Positions 1 through 7,131 of a DNA stretch of 32,180 nt are shown one piece after another. Source of the stretch: Betaproteobacteria bacterium (GTDB lineage Bacteria; Pseudomonadota; Gammaproteobacteria; Burkholderiales; SG8-39); the NCBI GenBank assembly GCA_947466535.1, contig CANIEV010000029.1, positions 1-32,180 of the forward strand, given 5' to 3'. The notes under the pieces were generated by a model, which was not told where the DNA came from, ran no database searches, and was given only the letters and a program-made list of their open reading frames with translations. Every line of letters starts with the position of its first letter. Position 1 is the stretch's first letter. The position numbers and the translations under genes were made by a program.

Positions 1-1
1 G

Positions 2-304
2 GTGCGCGGCAAGCCGACGCTGCAGGAACTCATGCCCGCGATCCGCGACGTGGTTGCGGGGCAGGAGGTCGTCATCTACAACGCCGCCTTCGATACCGCG
101 TTTTTTTCCGATCAGCTCAGGTCTTCGCGGCAGGTGTCCTGCGCGATGCGGCGCTTTGCCGAGGTGCTCGGCGGCAAATGGCGAAAGCTGGATGTGGCGG
201 CAAAGCACGTCGGACATCAGTGGACCGGGACCGCGCATCGCGCGCTGGCCGATGCACTTGCCTGTCGCTCGGTGTGGCGCTGGCTCGAAGGCGGCATGAG
301 CTGA
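2..304 (+). CDS. DnaQ-like 3'-5' exonuclease, C-terminal part
   Basis: The frame is open from the window edge, so the true start probably lies upstream; the GTG at position 2 is only the first possible start here. The visible 100 residues contain the second and third exonuclease motifs of the DEDDh superfamily: an N-A-x-F-D-x-x-F core near residues 27-34 and an H-R-A-x-x-D-A core near residues 79-85. The first motif (DxE) is expected upstream and is not seen. Family members proofread or degrade 3' DNA ends, either as a polymerase III epsilon-type subunit or as stand-alone exonucleases. Which of these applies cannot be judged from the fragment. The ankyrin gene starts 15 bases downstream in the same direction, so co-transcription is possible. 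Confidence 0.75.
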   Translation: MRGKPTLQELMPAIRDVVAGQEVVIYNAAFDTAFFSDQLRSSRQVSCAMRRFAEVLGGKWRKLDVAAKHVGHQWTGTAHRALADALACRSVWRWLEGGMS

Positions 305-319
305 GCGGGAAGGCGCGAC

Positions 320-973
320 ATGAAATCGATTATTGGATTGTTTGCTGCGCTGTTCTTCGTTGCGTCCGCATACGCCCAGACGCCCGATGCTGCGCTCATC
401 GCCGCCGCGGAAGCCGGTGATGTTGCCCGGGTACAGACGCTGATCGCGCAGGGCGCGAGCGTGAAGGCGCGGGATGCGCGCGGGCGCACCGCGCTGCTTG
501 CGGCCACGCACGCGAACAAGGTGGAGGCGGCGCGGTTGCTGATCGCGGCGGGCGCGGATGTGAACGCAAAGGACGACCTGCAGGACAGCGCGTACCTGTA
601 CGCCGGTGCCCACGGGCGGCTGGAGATACTGAGAATGACGCTTGCCGCGGGCGCGGACCTGAAGAGCACCAACCGCTACAGCGGCACCGCGCTGATTCCG
701 GCCTGCCACCACGGGCATGTGGACACCGTGCGGGAACTGCTGAAGACGAAGATCGACATCGACCATGTGAACCGGCTCGGCTGGACGGCGCTGCTCGAAG
801 CGGTGATTCTCGGTGACGGCAGCCCGACGTATGTGCAGATAGTCCGGTTGCTGGTGGATCACCGCGCGAACGTGAACATCGCCGATCGCGAGGGCGTGAG
901 CCCGACCGCGCATGCGAAGCGCCGCGATTTTCGCGAGATCGCGCAGATTCTGGAGCGTGCGGGCGGACGCTGA
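320..973 (+). CDS. secreted ankyrin-repeat protein
   Basis: This 217-residue protein starts with a clear signal peptide: a Lys near the start, a hydrophobic core at about residues 5-16, and an A-Y-A-Q cleavage region near residue 20. After it come about five ankyrin repeats, roughly at residues 25-57, 58-90, 91-123, 124-157 and 161-195, with recurring G-R-T-A-L-L, A-A-G-A-D-V-N and G-W-T-A-L-L segments. Ankyrin repeats mediate protein-protein contact, so a periplasmic binding or scaffold role is inferred with no known partner. A purine-rich GGGAAGG about ten bases before the ATG can serve as ribosome site. The gene ends in a 13-bp tandem repeat region, described separately. Confidence 0.85.
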   Translation: MKSIIGLFAALFFVASAYAQTPDAALIAAAEAGDVARVQTLIAQGASVKARDARGRTALLAATHANKVEAARLLIAAGADVNAKDDLQDSAYLYAGAHGRLEILRMTLAAGADLKSTNRYSGTALIPACHHGHVDTVRELLKTKIDIDHVNRLGWTALLEAVILGDGSPTYVQIVRLLVDHRANVNIADREGVSPTAHAKRRDFREIAQILERAGGR

Positions 974-1056
974 AATTCGCACGGCGCAGTTGTACGCCAC
1001 ATTCGTACACCACATTCGTACGCCGTATTCGTAGTCCGCGTTCGTACAGCGGGGGC
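966..1056 (+). repeat. 13-bp degenerate tandem array starting at the ankyrin gene stop codon
   Basis: The clearest units are 992-1004 (GTACGCCACATTC), 1005-1017 (one mismatch), 1018-1030 (two mismatches) and 1031-1043 (five mismatches). Looser units in the same 13-bp phase are seen at 979-991 and 1044-1056. The 966-978 unit, which carries the TGA stop at 971-973, keeps the terminal ATTC. The array fills most of the spacer before the first GMC oxidoreductase gene. The unit length is not a multiple of three and the array is not translated. Its function is unknown. Confidence 0.8.
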
Positions 1057-1123
1057 GTCGGATGCGAGAATAGGCGCTCGTCGAATATCGTTGACCGTCA
1101 CAGGCACTTCCCCGAGGAACACA

Positions 1124-2782
1124 ATGGCCCAGCAAGACAGTTATGACTACATCGTCGTTGGTTCCGGTTCGGCCGGCTGCGTGCTCGCCGATCGTCTCAC
1201 CGAGGACAACCACACCCGCGTGCTGGTGCTCGAGGCGGGCGGCTGGGACCGCGACATGTGGATCCACATTCCGCTCGGCTGGGGGCGGATCGTGCAGTTC
1301 CGCCTGCACGACTGGGGCTACGACTCCGGCCCGGAAGCGGGCGCGGATAACCGCATGATCGAATGCATGCGCGGCAAGGTGGTGGGCGGTTCGTCCTCGA
1401 TCAACGCCATGGCCTATGTGCGCGGCCACCGCACCGACTACGACCGCTGGGCCGCCTCGGGCCTGAAGGGCTGGTCGTACGCGCACGCGCTGCCTTATCT
1501 GCGCAAGCAGGAGTCCTGGGAAGGCGGCTCGAGCGAATACCGCGGCGGCGAAGGGCCGATTGCGACGCGCCGCTCGAATTACCAGGACCCGCTGGTGGAG
1601 GCCTGGATGGCGGCGGGCAAGGCGTTCGACCAGCCCTACACCGAGGACTACAACGGCGCGCAGCAGTGGGGTTTCAGCCGGCTGCAGTCGATGATCCGCG
1701 GCGGCAAGCGCGACAGCGGCGCGCGCGCCTACCTGAAGCCGGCGCTCAAGCGCCAGAACCTGAAACTCGAGATCAACGCACACGCCACCCGCGTGCTGAT
1801 GGATGGCAACCGCGCGATCGGCGTGGAGTACGTGCAGAACGGCCGCATCTTCACCGCGCACGCGACCAGCGAAGTCCTGCTCGCGGGCGGCGTGATCAAT
1901 TCGCCGCAACTGCTGATGCTCTCGGGCATCGGCGACCCGGAGGAACTCGCGCAGCACAAGATCGCGGTGAAGTCGCCGCTTCGTGGTGTGGGCCGGAACC
2001 TGCAGGACCACATCTCGGCGATCATCAACTACAGCCGCAAGGAACCCGGCACCTTCCAGAAGAACCTGCGGCTGGACCGCGTGGCGCTGGCGTTGCTGCA
2101 GGCGCAGCTCTTTGGCACCGGCTTTGCCACCGACCTGCCCTCGGGTGTGGTGGCCTTCCTCAAGACCGACACCAGCCTGCCTGCGCCGGACGTGCAATTG
2201 CTGTTTCACGCGGGTGCGCTGGGTGCTACGCCGTATCTGCCGCCGTTCAAGCCGGCGTTCGCCGACGGTTTCTCCTGCCGCGTGGTGCTGCTGCGCCCGG
2301 AGAGCCGCGGCACGGTGCGCCTCGCCTCGGCCGACCCCGCGACGCCGGTTCACATTCATCAGAACTTCCTTTCCACCGACCGCGACTGGCGCGTGCTGCG
2401 CGCAGGCGTGGAGCTGGTTCGCAACATCGGCCGCCAGTCGCCGCTTATGCCCTTCGTGAAGGAAGAAACCGGGCCGGGCGCGGGCGTGAATGACATCGCC
2501 TCGATCGATGAGCACATCAAAAAATTCGCGATCACCGTGCATCACCCGCTGGGCACCTGCAAGATGGGCCTGCCGACCGATCCGGGCGCGGTGGTGGACG
2601 ACCAGCTTCGCGTGCTCGGCGTGGAGCGCCTTCGCGTGGTGGACGCGTCGGTGATGCCGGACCTCGTGGGCGGAAACATCAACGCCTCGGTGGTGATGAT
2701 CGCCGAGCGCGCCGCCGACCTGATCCGCGGCCGCACGCCGCTGCCGGCGGCCACGGTGTCGGCGAAGATGGCAGCGGTCTGA
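1124..2782 (+). CDS. GMC-family FAD oxidoreductase (choline dehydrogenase-like), copy 1
   Basis: The protein has 552 residues, the usual size for bacterial choline or alcohol dehydrogenases of the glucose-methanol-choline family. The N-terminus carries the FAD-binding G-S-G-S-A-G-C motif (residues about 13-19) followed by an LVLEAGG strand. The GMC signature G-G-S-S-S-I-N-A-M lies near residues 88-96. The C-terminal active site shows HHPLGTC at about 473-479 and G-G-N-I-N-A-S at about 516-522, the usual His/Asn catalytic pair. The ATG at 1124 is chosen because CGAGGA lies upstream and the sequence then matches the start of the second copy; a TTG at 1091 would add 11 residues. Such enzymes oxidise primary alcohols in the cytoplasm or at the inner membrane. 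The substrate cannot be read from sequence, and no betaine aldehyde dehydrogenase gene is nearby to support choline. Confidence 0.9.
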   Translation: MAQQDSYDYIVVGSGSAGCVLADRLTEDNHTRVLVLEAGGWDRDMWIHIPLGWGRIVQFRLHDWGYDSGPEAGADNRMIECMRGKVVGGSSSINAMAYVRGHRTDYDRWAASGLKGWSYAHALPYLRKQESWEGGSSEYRGGEGPIATRRSNYQDPLVEAWMAAGKAFDQPYTEDYNGAQQWGFSRLQSMIRGGKRDSGARAYLKPALKRQNLKLEINAHATRVLMDGNRAIGVEYVQNGRIFTAHATSEVLLAGGVINSPQLLMLSGIGDPEELAQHKIAVKSPLRGVGRNLQDHISAIINYSRKEPGTFQKNLRLDRVALALLQAQLFGTGFATDLPSGVVAFLKTDTSLPAPDVQLLFHAGALGATPYLPPFKPAFADGFSCRVVLLRPESRGTVRLASADPATPVHIHQNFLSTDRDWRVLRAGVELVRNIGRQSPLMPFVKEETGPGAGVNDIASIDEHIKKFAITVHHPLGTCKMGLPTDPGAVVDDQLRVLGVERLRVVDASVMPDLVGGNINASVVMIAERAADLIRGRTPLPAATVSAKMAAV

Positions 2783-2811
2783 TTCGACGCTGTAGTGGAC
2801 GCCGTGCCGGA

Positions 2812-2884
2812 GGAGATTGCTTCGTCGCTGCGCTCCTCGCAATGACTACGGACAGGTGTCATTGCGAGCGAAGCGAAGCAATCC
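2812..2884. repeat. palindromic intergenic repeat, copy 1
   Basis: Inverted arms lie at 2812-2846 and 2858-2884 around a short loop. The right arm contains CATTGCGAGCGAAGCGAAGC; the left arm is its complement with small insertions. Related copies lie at 4594-4659 and 15741-15815. I recognise this arm as a dispersed palindrome found between genes in many unrelated proteobacterial genomes, but cannot assign a family name with certainty. The repeat separates the two GMC genes. Confidence 0.85.
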
Positions 2885-2926
2885 AGGATCGATCGAGCGC
2901 GGGAAATCGGATTCGCGGGAGGGAAA

Positions 2927-4564
2927 ATGGCCCAGCAAGACAGCTTTGACTACATCATCGTCGGCTGCGGTTCGGCCGGCTGCGTGCTCGCCAATCGCCT
3001 CACCGAGGACAAGCACACCCGCGTGCTGGTGCTGGAAGCAGGCGGCTGGGACCGCGACATGTGGATTCACATGCCGCTCGGCTTCGGGCGCATCCTGCAG
3101 TACCGTCTGCACGACTGGGGCTACGACTCGGGGCCGGAGCCCGGCGCCGATGGTCGCATGGTCGAATGCATGCGCGGCAAGGTGGTAGGCGGCTCCTCTT
3201 CGATCAACGCCATGGCCTATGTGCGCGGCCACCGCACCGACTACGACCGCTGGGCCGCTGCGGGACTGACGGGCTGGTCGTATGCGGATGCGCTGCCCTA
3301 CTTTCGCAGGCAGGAGTCCTGGGAAGGCGGGGCAAACGACTTCCGCGGCGGTGACGGGCCGATCGCCACCCGCATGTCGCGCTATCCCGATCCGCTGGTG
3401 GATGCGTGGATGGCGGCCGGTCAGGCGGCGGGGCAGCCGCTGTCCCCCGACTACAACGGCGCGCAGCAGGAAGGCTTCAGCCGCCTGCAGTCGACGATAC
3501 ACAAGGGCAGGCGGGTGAGCGGCGCGACCGCCTACCTGCGCCCGGCATTGGCGCGGCCCAATCTGCGCATCGAGGTCGAGGCGCAGGTGACGCGGGTGCT
3601 GATGGACGGCACGCGCGCGACGGGCATTGAATACGTGCAGCGCGGGCAGAAGCGCACTGCCCGTGCCGGCAGCGAAGTGATTCTTTCGGGCGGCGTGATC
3701 AATACGCCGCAGGTATTGATGCTCTCGGGCATCGGCGACCCGGAGGAACTCGCGCAGCACAAGATTGCGGTGAAGATGCCGTTGCGCGGTGTGGGCCGGA
3801 ACCTGCAGGACCACATCACCGCGATGATCAACTACAGCCGCAAGACGCCCGGCCCGTTCCTGAAGAACATGCGCCTCGACCGGGTGGCGCTGGCGCTTGC
3901 GCAGGCTAAGTTGTTCGGCACCGGCTTTGCCTCCGACCTGCCCTCGGGCGTGATGGCATTCCTGAAGACCGATTCCAGCCTGCCGGCGCCCGACGTGCAG
4001 TTGCTGTTCCATGCGGGCGCGCTTGGCGCCGCGCCCTGGCTGCCGCCGTTCAAGCCGGGCTTTGTCGACGGCTTTTCCTGCCGCGTGGTGCTGTTGCGCC
4101 CGGAGAGCCGCGGTCGCGTGAGCCTTGCCTCGGCCGACCCTGCGACGCCGATGCGCATCCGGCAGAATTTCCTTGCCACCGACGGCGACTGGAACACCCT
4201 GCGCGCCGGCGTGCAACTGTTCCGAAGCATCGGCCGCGAGTCGCCGCTTGCGCCTTTCGTGAAAGCGGAAGTGCTGCCCGGTCCTGGGGTGAACGACCCG
4301 AAGGCGATCGATGCGGTGATCCGCAAGACCGCGCTCACCGCGCACCATCCGCTCGGCACCTGCAGGATGGGCCTGCCGACCGATCCGGGCGCGGTGGTGG
4401 ACGACCAGCTTCGCGTGCTCGGCGTGGAGTGTCTTCGCGTGGTGGATGCGTCGGTGATGCCGGATCTCGTGGGCGGGAACATCAACGCCTCGGTGGTGAT
4501 GATCGCCGAACGCGCCGCCGACCTGATTCGCGGACGCGCGCCGCTGCCCGCGGCGACGGTTTGA
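2927..4564 (+). CDS. GMC-family FAD oxidoreductase (choline dehydrogenase-like), copy 2
   Basis: This 545-residue paralogue of the preceding gene is collinear with it over nearly its whole length, lacking only the last few residues. It has the same FAD motif (G-C-G-S-A-G-C near 13-19), the same G-G-S-S-S-I-N-A-M signature, and the His pair at 473-474. DNA identity is very high in the 3' third, including long identical runs around 4380-4500 against 2580-2720, which points to a recent tandem duplication or gene conversion. A GGGAGGG ribosome site lies directly before the ATG. Substrate positions differ in places (for example W to F in the GFGR loop near residue 49 and many changes at 120-220), so the two enzymes may differ in specificity. 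The reaction class is alcohol to aldehyde with FAD; the exact substrate is unknown. Confidence 0.9.
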   Translation: MAQQDSFDYIIVGCGSAGCVLANRLTEDKHTRVLVLEAGGWDRDMWIHMPLGFGRILQYRLHDWGYDSGPEPGADGRMVECMRGKVVGGSSSINAMAYVRGHRTDYDRWAAAGLTGWSYADALPYFRRQESWEGGANDFRGGDGPIATRMSRYPDPLVDAWMAAGQAAGQPLSPDYNGAQQEGFSRLQSTIHKGRRVSGATAYLRPALARPNLRIEVEAQVTRVLMDGTRATGIEYVQRGQKRTARAGSEVILSGGVINTPQVLMLSGIGDPEELAQHKIAVKMPLRGVGRNLQDHITAMINYSRKTPGPFLKNMRLDRVALALAQAKLFGTGFASDLPSGVMAFLKTDSSLPAPDVQLLFHAGALGAAPWLPPFKPGFVDGFSCRVVLLRPESRGRVSLASADPATPMRIRQNFLATDGDWNTLRAGVQLFRSIGRESPLAPFVKAEVLPGPGVNDPKAIDAVIRKTALTAHHPLGTCRMGLPTDPGAVVDDQLRVLGVECLRVVDASVMPDLVGGNINASVVMIAERAADLIRGRAPLPAATV

Positions 4565-4593
4565 TTTCGATGTCGTTACGGATTGCGGTGACA

Positions 4594-4659
4594 GAGATTG
4601 CTTCGCTGCGCTCGCAATGACGGCTATGCGGGGTCATTGCGAGCGCAGCGAAGCAATCC
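4594..4659. repeat. palindromic intergenic repeat, copy 2
   Basis: This is a nearly perfect hairpin. The arms at 4594-4621 and 4633-4659 are complementary over about 25 bases around an 11-base loop (4622-4632). It has the same core as the copies at 2812-2884 and 15741-15815. It lies 29 bases after the stop of the second GMC gene and could also serve as a 3' mRNA structure, although no T-run follows. Confidence 0.88.
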
Positions 4660-4682
4660 CGACACGGGTTTCCCGAATGGAT

Positions 4683-4700
4683 ATTGCTAAATCTAGCAAT
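4683..4700. promoter_or_regulatory. 18-bp perfect palindrome upstream of the WYL regulator, possible operator
   Basis: ATTGCTA, a 4-base AATC spacer and TAGCAAT form perfect 7-bp arms. The palindrome sits in an AT-rich island (about 4680-4760) that stands out from the GC-rich surroundings and precedes the TTG start at 4780. Position and symmetry suggest an operator, perhaps for autoregulation by the WYL protein. This is inference only, and no clear -35/-10 pair could be fixed. Confidence 0.45.
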
Positions 4701-4779
4701 CAAATTGGCCACTTTTCATCGTCCATGCTTGATATAAAAAACGATAAGTTGCACTTTATGGCTTCCTCCGGCCGCCGCC

Positions 4780-5742
4780 TTGGAACGCACTGAGCGTTTC
4801 TACAAAATCGAACAGCTGCTGCGCGCGCGCACGAGCGTGCCGTTGCGGACCTTCCTCGACACGCTGGAAATCTCCCGCGCCACCTTCAAGCGCGACCTCG
4901 AATACCTGCGCGACCGCATGAACGTGCCGATCGAGTGGGATGCCGAATCGGGCGGCTACCGGCTCGATCCGGCCGCGCCGCGCGCCGAGCTGCCCGGGCT
5001 GTGGTTCTCGCCCGCGGAAGCCTATGCGTTGCTCACCATGCAGCATCTGCTCGAGAATCTTCAGCCCGGCCTGCTTGCACCGCACGTGCAGCCGTTGCTC
5101 GGGCGGCTGACCTCGATACTCGGCCGCGGTGACACGTCAGGCGGCGAAATCAAGCGGCGCATCCGCGTGCTGCACCAGGCGGCGCGCCGCGCAAAGCTCG
5201 AACACTTCGAAGTCGTGGCGAGCGCGGTGCTCAAGCGCAGGCGCCTTTCGATCCGTCACTGGAACCGCGGGCGCAACGAGGAGACCGACCGCGTCATCTC
5301 CCCACAGCGCCTCGTGCATTACCGCGGCAACTGGTATGTGGACGCGTGGTGCCACAAGGCCGACGACGTGCGCAGCTTCGCGCTGGATGCGATCCGCGCC
5401 GCCGACCTGCTCGACGAGTCGGCCAAGGAAGTGCCGGATACCAAGCTCGACCCGCTGTTCCAGTCGGGCTACGGCATCTTCGCCGGCACCGACCTGCGCT
5501 GGGCGAAGCTGCGCTTCACGCCCGAGCGGGCGCGCTGGGTGGCGAGCGAATCCTGGCACCCCGACCAGAAGTCGCGCTTCGAGGCGGGCGGCGAATACGT
5601 GCTGGAAGTGCCCTACGCCGACGATCGCGAACTGCTGATGGACATCCTGAAATTCGGGCCGGATGTGGAGGTGCTGGCGCCCGCGGCATTGCGCAGGCGC
5701 GTGGCCGAGGCGCACAGGGCTGCGACGGCGATCTACCGGTAG
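4780..5742 (+). CDS. WYL-domain transcriptional regulator (DeoR-like HTH)
   Basis: The protein has 320 residues. It opens with the typical family start M-E-R-T-E-R-F-Y-K-I followed by a winged HTH (about residues 5-65, with I-S-R-A-T-F-K-R-D-L as recognition helix). The WYL domain spans about 130-215, with G-N-W-Y-V-D-A-W-C near 186-194, and a C-terminal WCX-like domain runs to residue 320. WYL domains sense ligands such as nucleic acids or nucleotides; here the ligand is unknown. The start must be TTG at 4780, because an in-frame stop lies at 4735 and no ATG or GTG falls between. No convincing Shine-Dalgarno sequence precedes it. The gene is separated from the GMC gene by a palindromic repeat and an AT-rich region, so it is probably transcribed independently. 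Confidence 0.88.
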   Translation: MERTERFYKIEQLLRARTSVPLRTFLDTLEISRATFKRDLEYLRDRMNVPIEWDAESGGYRLDPAAPRAELPGLWFSPAEAYALLTMQHLLENLQPGLLAPHVQPLLGRLTSILGRGDTSGGEIKRRIRVLHQAARRAKLEHFEVVASAVLKRRRLSIRHWNRGRNEETDRVISPQRLVHYRGNWYVDAWCHKADDVRSFALDAIRAADLLDESAKEVPDTKLDPLFQSGYGIFAGTDLRWAKLRFTPERARWVASESWHPDQKSRFEAGGEYVLEVPYADDRELLMDILKFGPDVEVLAPAALRRRVAEAHRAATAIYR

Positions 5743-5746
5743 TCGG

Positions 5747-5766
5747 CGGGTTGTCTTTACGACCCG
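5747..5766 (+). terminator. weak hairpin after the WYL regulator
   Basis: Arms CGGGTTGT and ACGACCCG around CTTT form an 8-bp stem with one G-T pair, five bases after the stop codon. No T-run follows, so termination would be weak or factor-assisted. Confidence 0.3.
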
Positions 5767-5874
5767 CGCCAACACGATTCACGGGCAGGCTCACGTCCTG
5801 AGCCACCCCCCTGCCTAGACTGGCCGCAACGCATCGCAATGCGTGTTTTGCGTCCATCGAACAGGAGATACGCA

Positions 5875-6234
5875 ATGTCCGGATTACCGCTCAGTTCCGC
5901 CCACCATCCCGCCGTCCCCCTTGCCGCACTTCCGCTGTCGCGCCACGCCCGCGCCCGCATGCAGCAGCGCGGCATCACACGCAGCGCGCTAGACCGCCTG
6001 CTCGACTGGGGCCGGGAGGCCTACGCCGGGCACGGCAGCACGATCGTTTATTTCGACGGTTCAGCGTACAAGCGCGCTGTCGCCAAACCGGCGCGCAAAC
6101 GCGCGGGGCTGGCCCTGCCAGGCTGCACCCGTCCGGAACTCGACTGCCTGCGCCGACTGTATGCGGTGCTGTCCTCCGAAGGTGATGTCGTCACCGTCGG
6201 CCACCGCTATCGCCGCATCGGGAGGCCCTCGTGA
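5875..6234 (+). CDS. DUF4258-type small protein
   Basis: The protein has 119 residues and starts at the ATG preceded by AGGAGA with a 6-base spacing; an upstream in-frame ATG at 5839 lacks such a site. The segment L-S-R-H-A-R-A-R-M-Q-Q-R-G-I (about residues 19-32) is the hallmark of DUF4258, small proteins with a fold thought to resemble RelE/BrnT-like RNases. The C-terminal V-V-T-V-G-H-R-Y-R-R-I fits the last strand and helix. The middle carries a basic, lower-complexity insert (K-P-A-R-K-R-A-G, near 63-78). Biochemical function is unknown. There is no adjacent antitoxin-like DNA-binding gene, so a toxin role is not supported. The stop overlaps a tiny downstream open frame. Confidence 0.7.
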   Translation: MSGLPLSSAHHPAVPLAALPLSRHARARMQQRGITRSALDRLLDWGREAYAGHGSTIVYFDGSAYKRAVAKPARKRAGLALPGCTRPELDCLRRLYAVLSSEGDVVTVGHRYRRIGRPS

Positions 6235-6320
6235 GCCCGTCCTTCGAGGAACTGCGCCCGCTGGTGGAGGCGCTCATCCTGAGCGTGTCGGTGTTCCTGA
6301 TCGTGCTCGGGGCGGAGTAG
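6231..6320 (+). CDS. 29-residue membrane peptide overlapping the DUF4258 gene
   Basis: The GTG start overlaps the upstream stop in a GTGA arrangement and is preceded by GGAGG with a 5-base spacing, both strong signs of real translation. The peptide begins M-S-P-S-F-E-E-L-R-P-L-V-E-A and then forms one hydrophobic helix, L-I-L-S-V-S-V-F-L-I-V-L-G (about residues 15-27), ending in A-E. It looks like a single-pass inner-membrane micropeptide, co-expressed with the DUF4258 protein. I recognise no family. It could be a chance frame, but the ribosome site, overlap and membrane helix together argue against that. Confidence 0.55.
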   Translation: MSPSFEELRPLVEALILSVSVFLIVLGAE

Positions 6321-6454
6321 ACAGTTGAATTGCCCGCTGCGGAGATACGGTCGGATTGCCTCGACGGGTTGGTGCGACAAATGAGGTGAGCCCCGGTTCA
6401 CCGTGTGATCATCGACTTGGGGGGCGATGTGGCATCGCACGTGTGTCATCGAAT

Positions 6455-6483
6455 TTGGTTCGGACTGCCCCCTGCGGTAGCAT
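6455..6483 (+). promoter_or_regulatory. candidate sigma70 promoter for the carbamoylation cluster
   Basis: TTGGTT (6455-6460) and TAGCAT (6478-6483) are separated by exactly 17 bases. They lie about 95 bases before the first gene of the 6576-12925 cluster, in a 255-bp spacer that otherwise shows nothing I can name. Confidence 0.45.
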
Positions 6484-6575
6484 GGCGGTTGTATCGCGCC
6501 GCAAGAACGTCCGGGCACGGATGAACGCCAGCGGGTGCGTACTCCCTCTACATTCGCCGACGGCCGAAAGACACG

Positions 6576-6962
6576 ATGCAACTTCCCTCGAACCGATCCT
6601 TTGGTTCCCTGTTTGTGGTCGTGTTCGGATTTTTCGGTCTCAACTCCTACCTACGTTCTGGCGACTGGTGGCCGGTGCTGGCGGGTCTTGCGGTCCTGAC
6701 TGCGCTGGTCACCCTGTTCGCACCCGGCGTGCTGACGCCGCTCAACCGCGCCTGGATGAAGCTTGGCGATCTGATGGGCCGGGTGGTGAATCCGATCGTG
6801 CTCGGCCTCCTCTTCTACGGCGTTATCACGCCCTTCGGCGTGGCACGGCAACTCTTCGGCGCGGACCCGATGAAGCGGAAGTTCGAGCCGGCCCTCAAGA
6901 CATACTGGGTCGATCGAGACCCTCCCGGCCCTGCGGCCGACAGTTTCCCCAACCAGTTCTGA
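6576..6962 (+). CDS. SxtJ-like membrane protein
   Basis: The protein has 128 residues with three hydrophobic segments (about 10-25, 32-52 and 68-87) and a polar C-terminal tail ending in P-N-Q-F. The layout (short N-terminus, a W-W-P-V-L-A-G-L turn, an A-P-G-V-L-x-P-L-N-R-A-W-M-K-L-G loop, then a tail with F-x-P-x-x-x-T-Y-W) matches the SxtJ family. SxtJ proteins were first noted in the saxitoxin cluster and occur widely next to O-carbamoyltransferases; their function is unknown. A GAAAG before the ATG is a modest ribosome site. The next gene starts 13 bases downstream, so these genes very probably form an operon with the carbamoyltransferase. Confidence 0.8.
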   Translation: MQLPSNRSFGSLFVVVFGFFGLNSYLRSGDWWPVLAGLAVLTALVTLFAPGVLTPLNRAWMKLGDLMGRVVNPIVLGLLFYGVITPFGVARQLFGADPMKRKFEPALKTYWVDRDPPGPAADSFPNQF

Positions 6963-6975
6963 ACTGAAGCGGACC

Positions 6976-7125
6976 ATGAATTTCCTCAAAGAGCTCTGGA
7001 AGTTTCTTCGCGCGCGCAAGAAGTTCTGGCTGCTGCCCATCGTGATCATCATGCTGATGCTGGGTGGCCTGCTGATCCTCGCGCAAGGCTCGGTCGTCGC
7101 GCCTTTCATCTATACATTGTTCTGA
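6976..7125 (+). CDS. 49-residue DUF5989/SxtK-like membrane peptide
   Basis: The peptide is too short for usual gene-finding limits but very typical of its kind. An amphipathic basic start (M-N-F-L-K-E-L-W-K-F-L-R-A-R-K-K-F-W) is followed by one membrane helix (about residues 19-36), then a short tail G-S-V-V-A-P-F-I-Y-T-L-F. This pattern matches DUF5989, small proteins repeatedly found between sxtJ-like genes and NodU/SxtI-type carbamoyltransferases. It sits exactly there, 13 bases after the SxtJ-like gene and 6 bases before the carbamoyltransferase. A role as membrane anchor or partner of the carbamoyltransferase is inferred. Confidence 0.8.
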   Translation: MNFLKELWKFLRARKKFWLLPIVIIMLMLGGLLILAQGSVVAPFIYTLF

Positions 7126-7131
7126 CGCGAA

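Noticed and set aside
287-330. Possible 22-bp repeat (GAAGGCG...ATGA) around the exonuclease gene end
   Set aside because: Similarity is weak outside GAAGGCG and ATGA, so I did not count it with the stop-linked repeats.
2780-2811. Possible 12-bp repeat after the first GMC stop
   Set aside because: Only about half of the positions match, indistinguishable from chance.
2846-4348. 500-residue minus-strand open frame opposite the second GMC gene
   Set aside because: Low-information, His/Arg-rich translation typical of antisense frames, starting or ending within the palindromic repeat.
5875-6320. Toxin-antitoxin reading of the DUF4258 gene and its small partner
   Set aside because: DUF4258 resembles RelE/BrnT folds only distantly, and the partner is a membrane peptide, not a DNA-binding antitoxin.
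6356-6967. Plus-strand open frame overlapping the SxtJ-like gene in another frame
   Set aside because: No family motif; the overlapping SxtJ-like frame has membrane segments and operon context.
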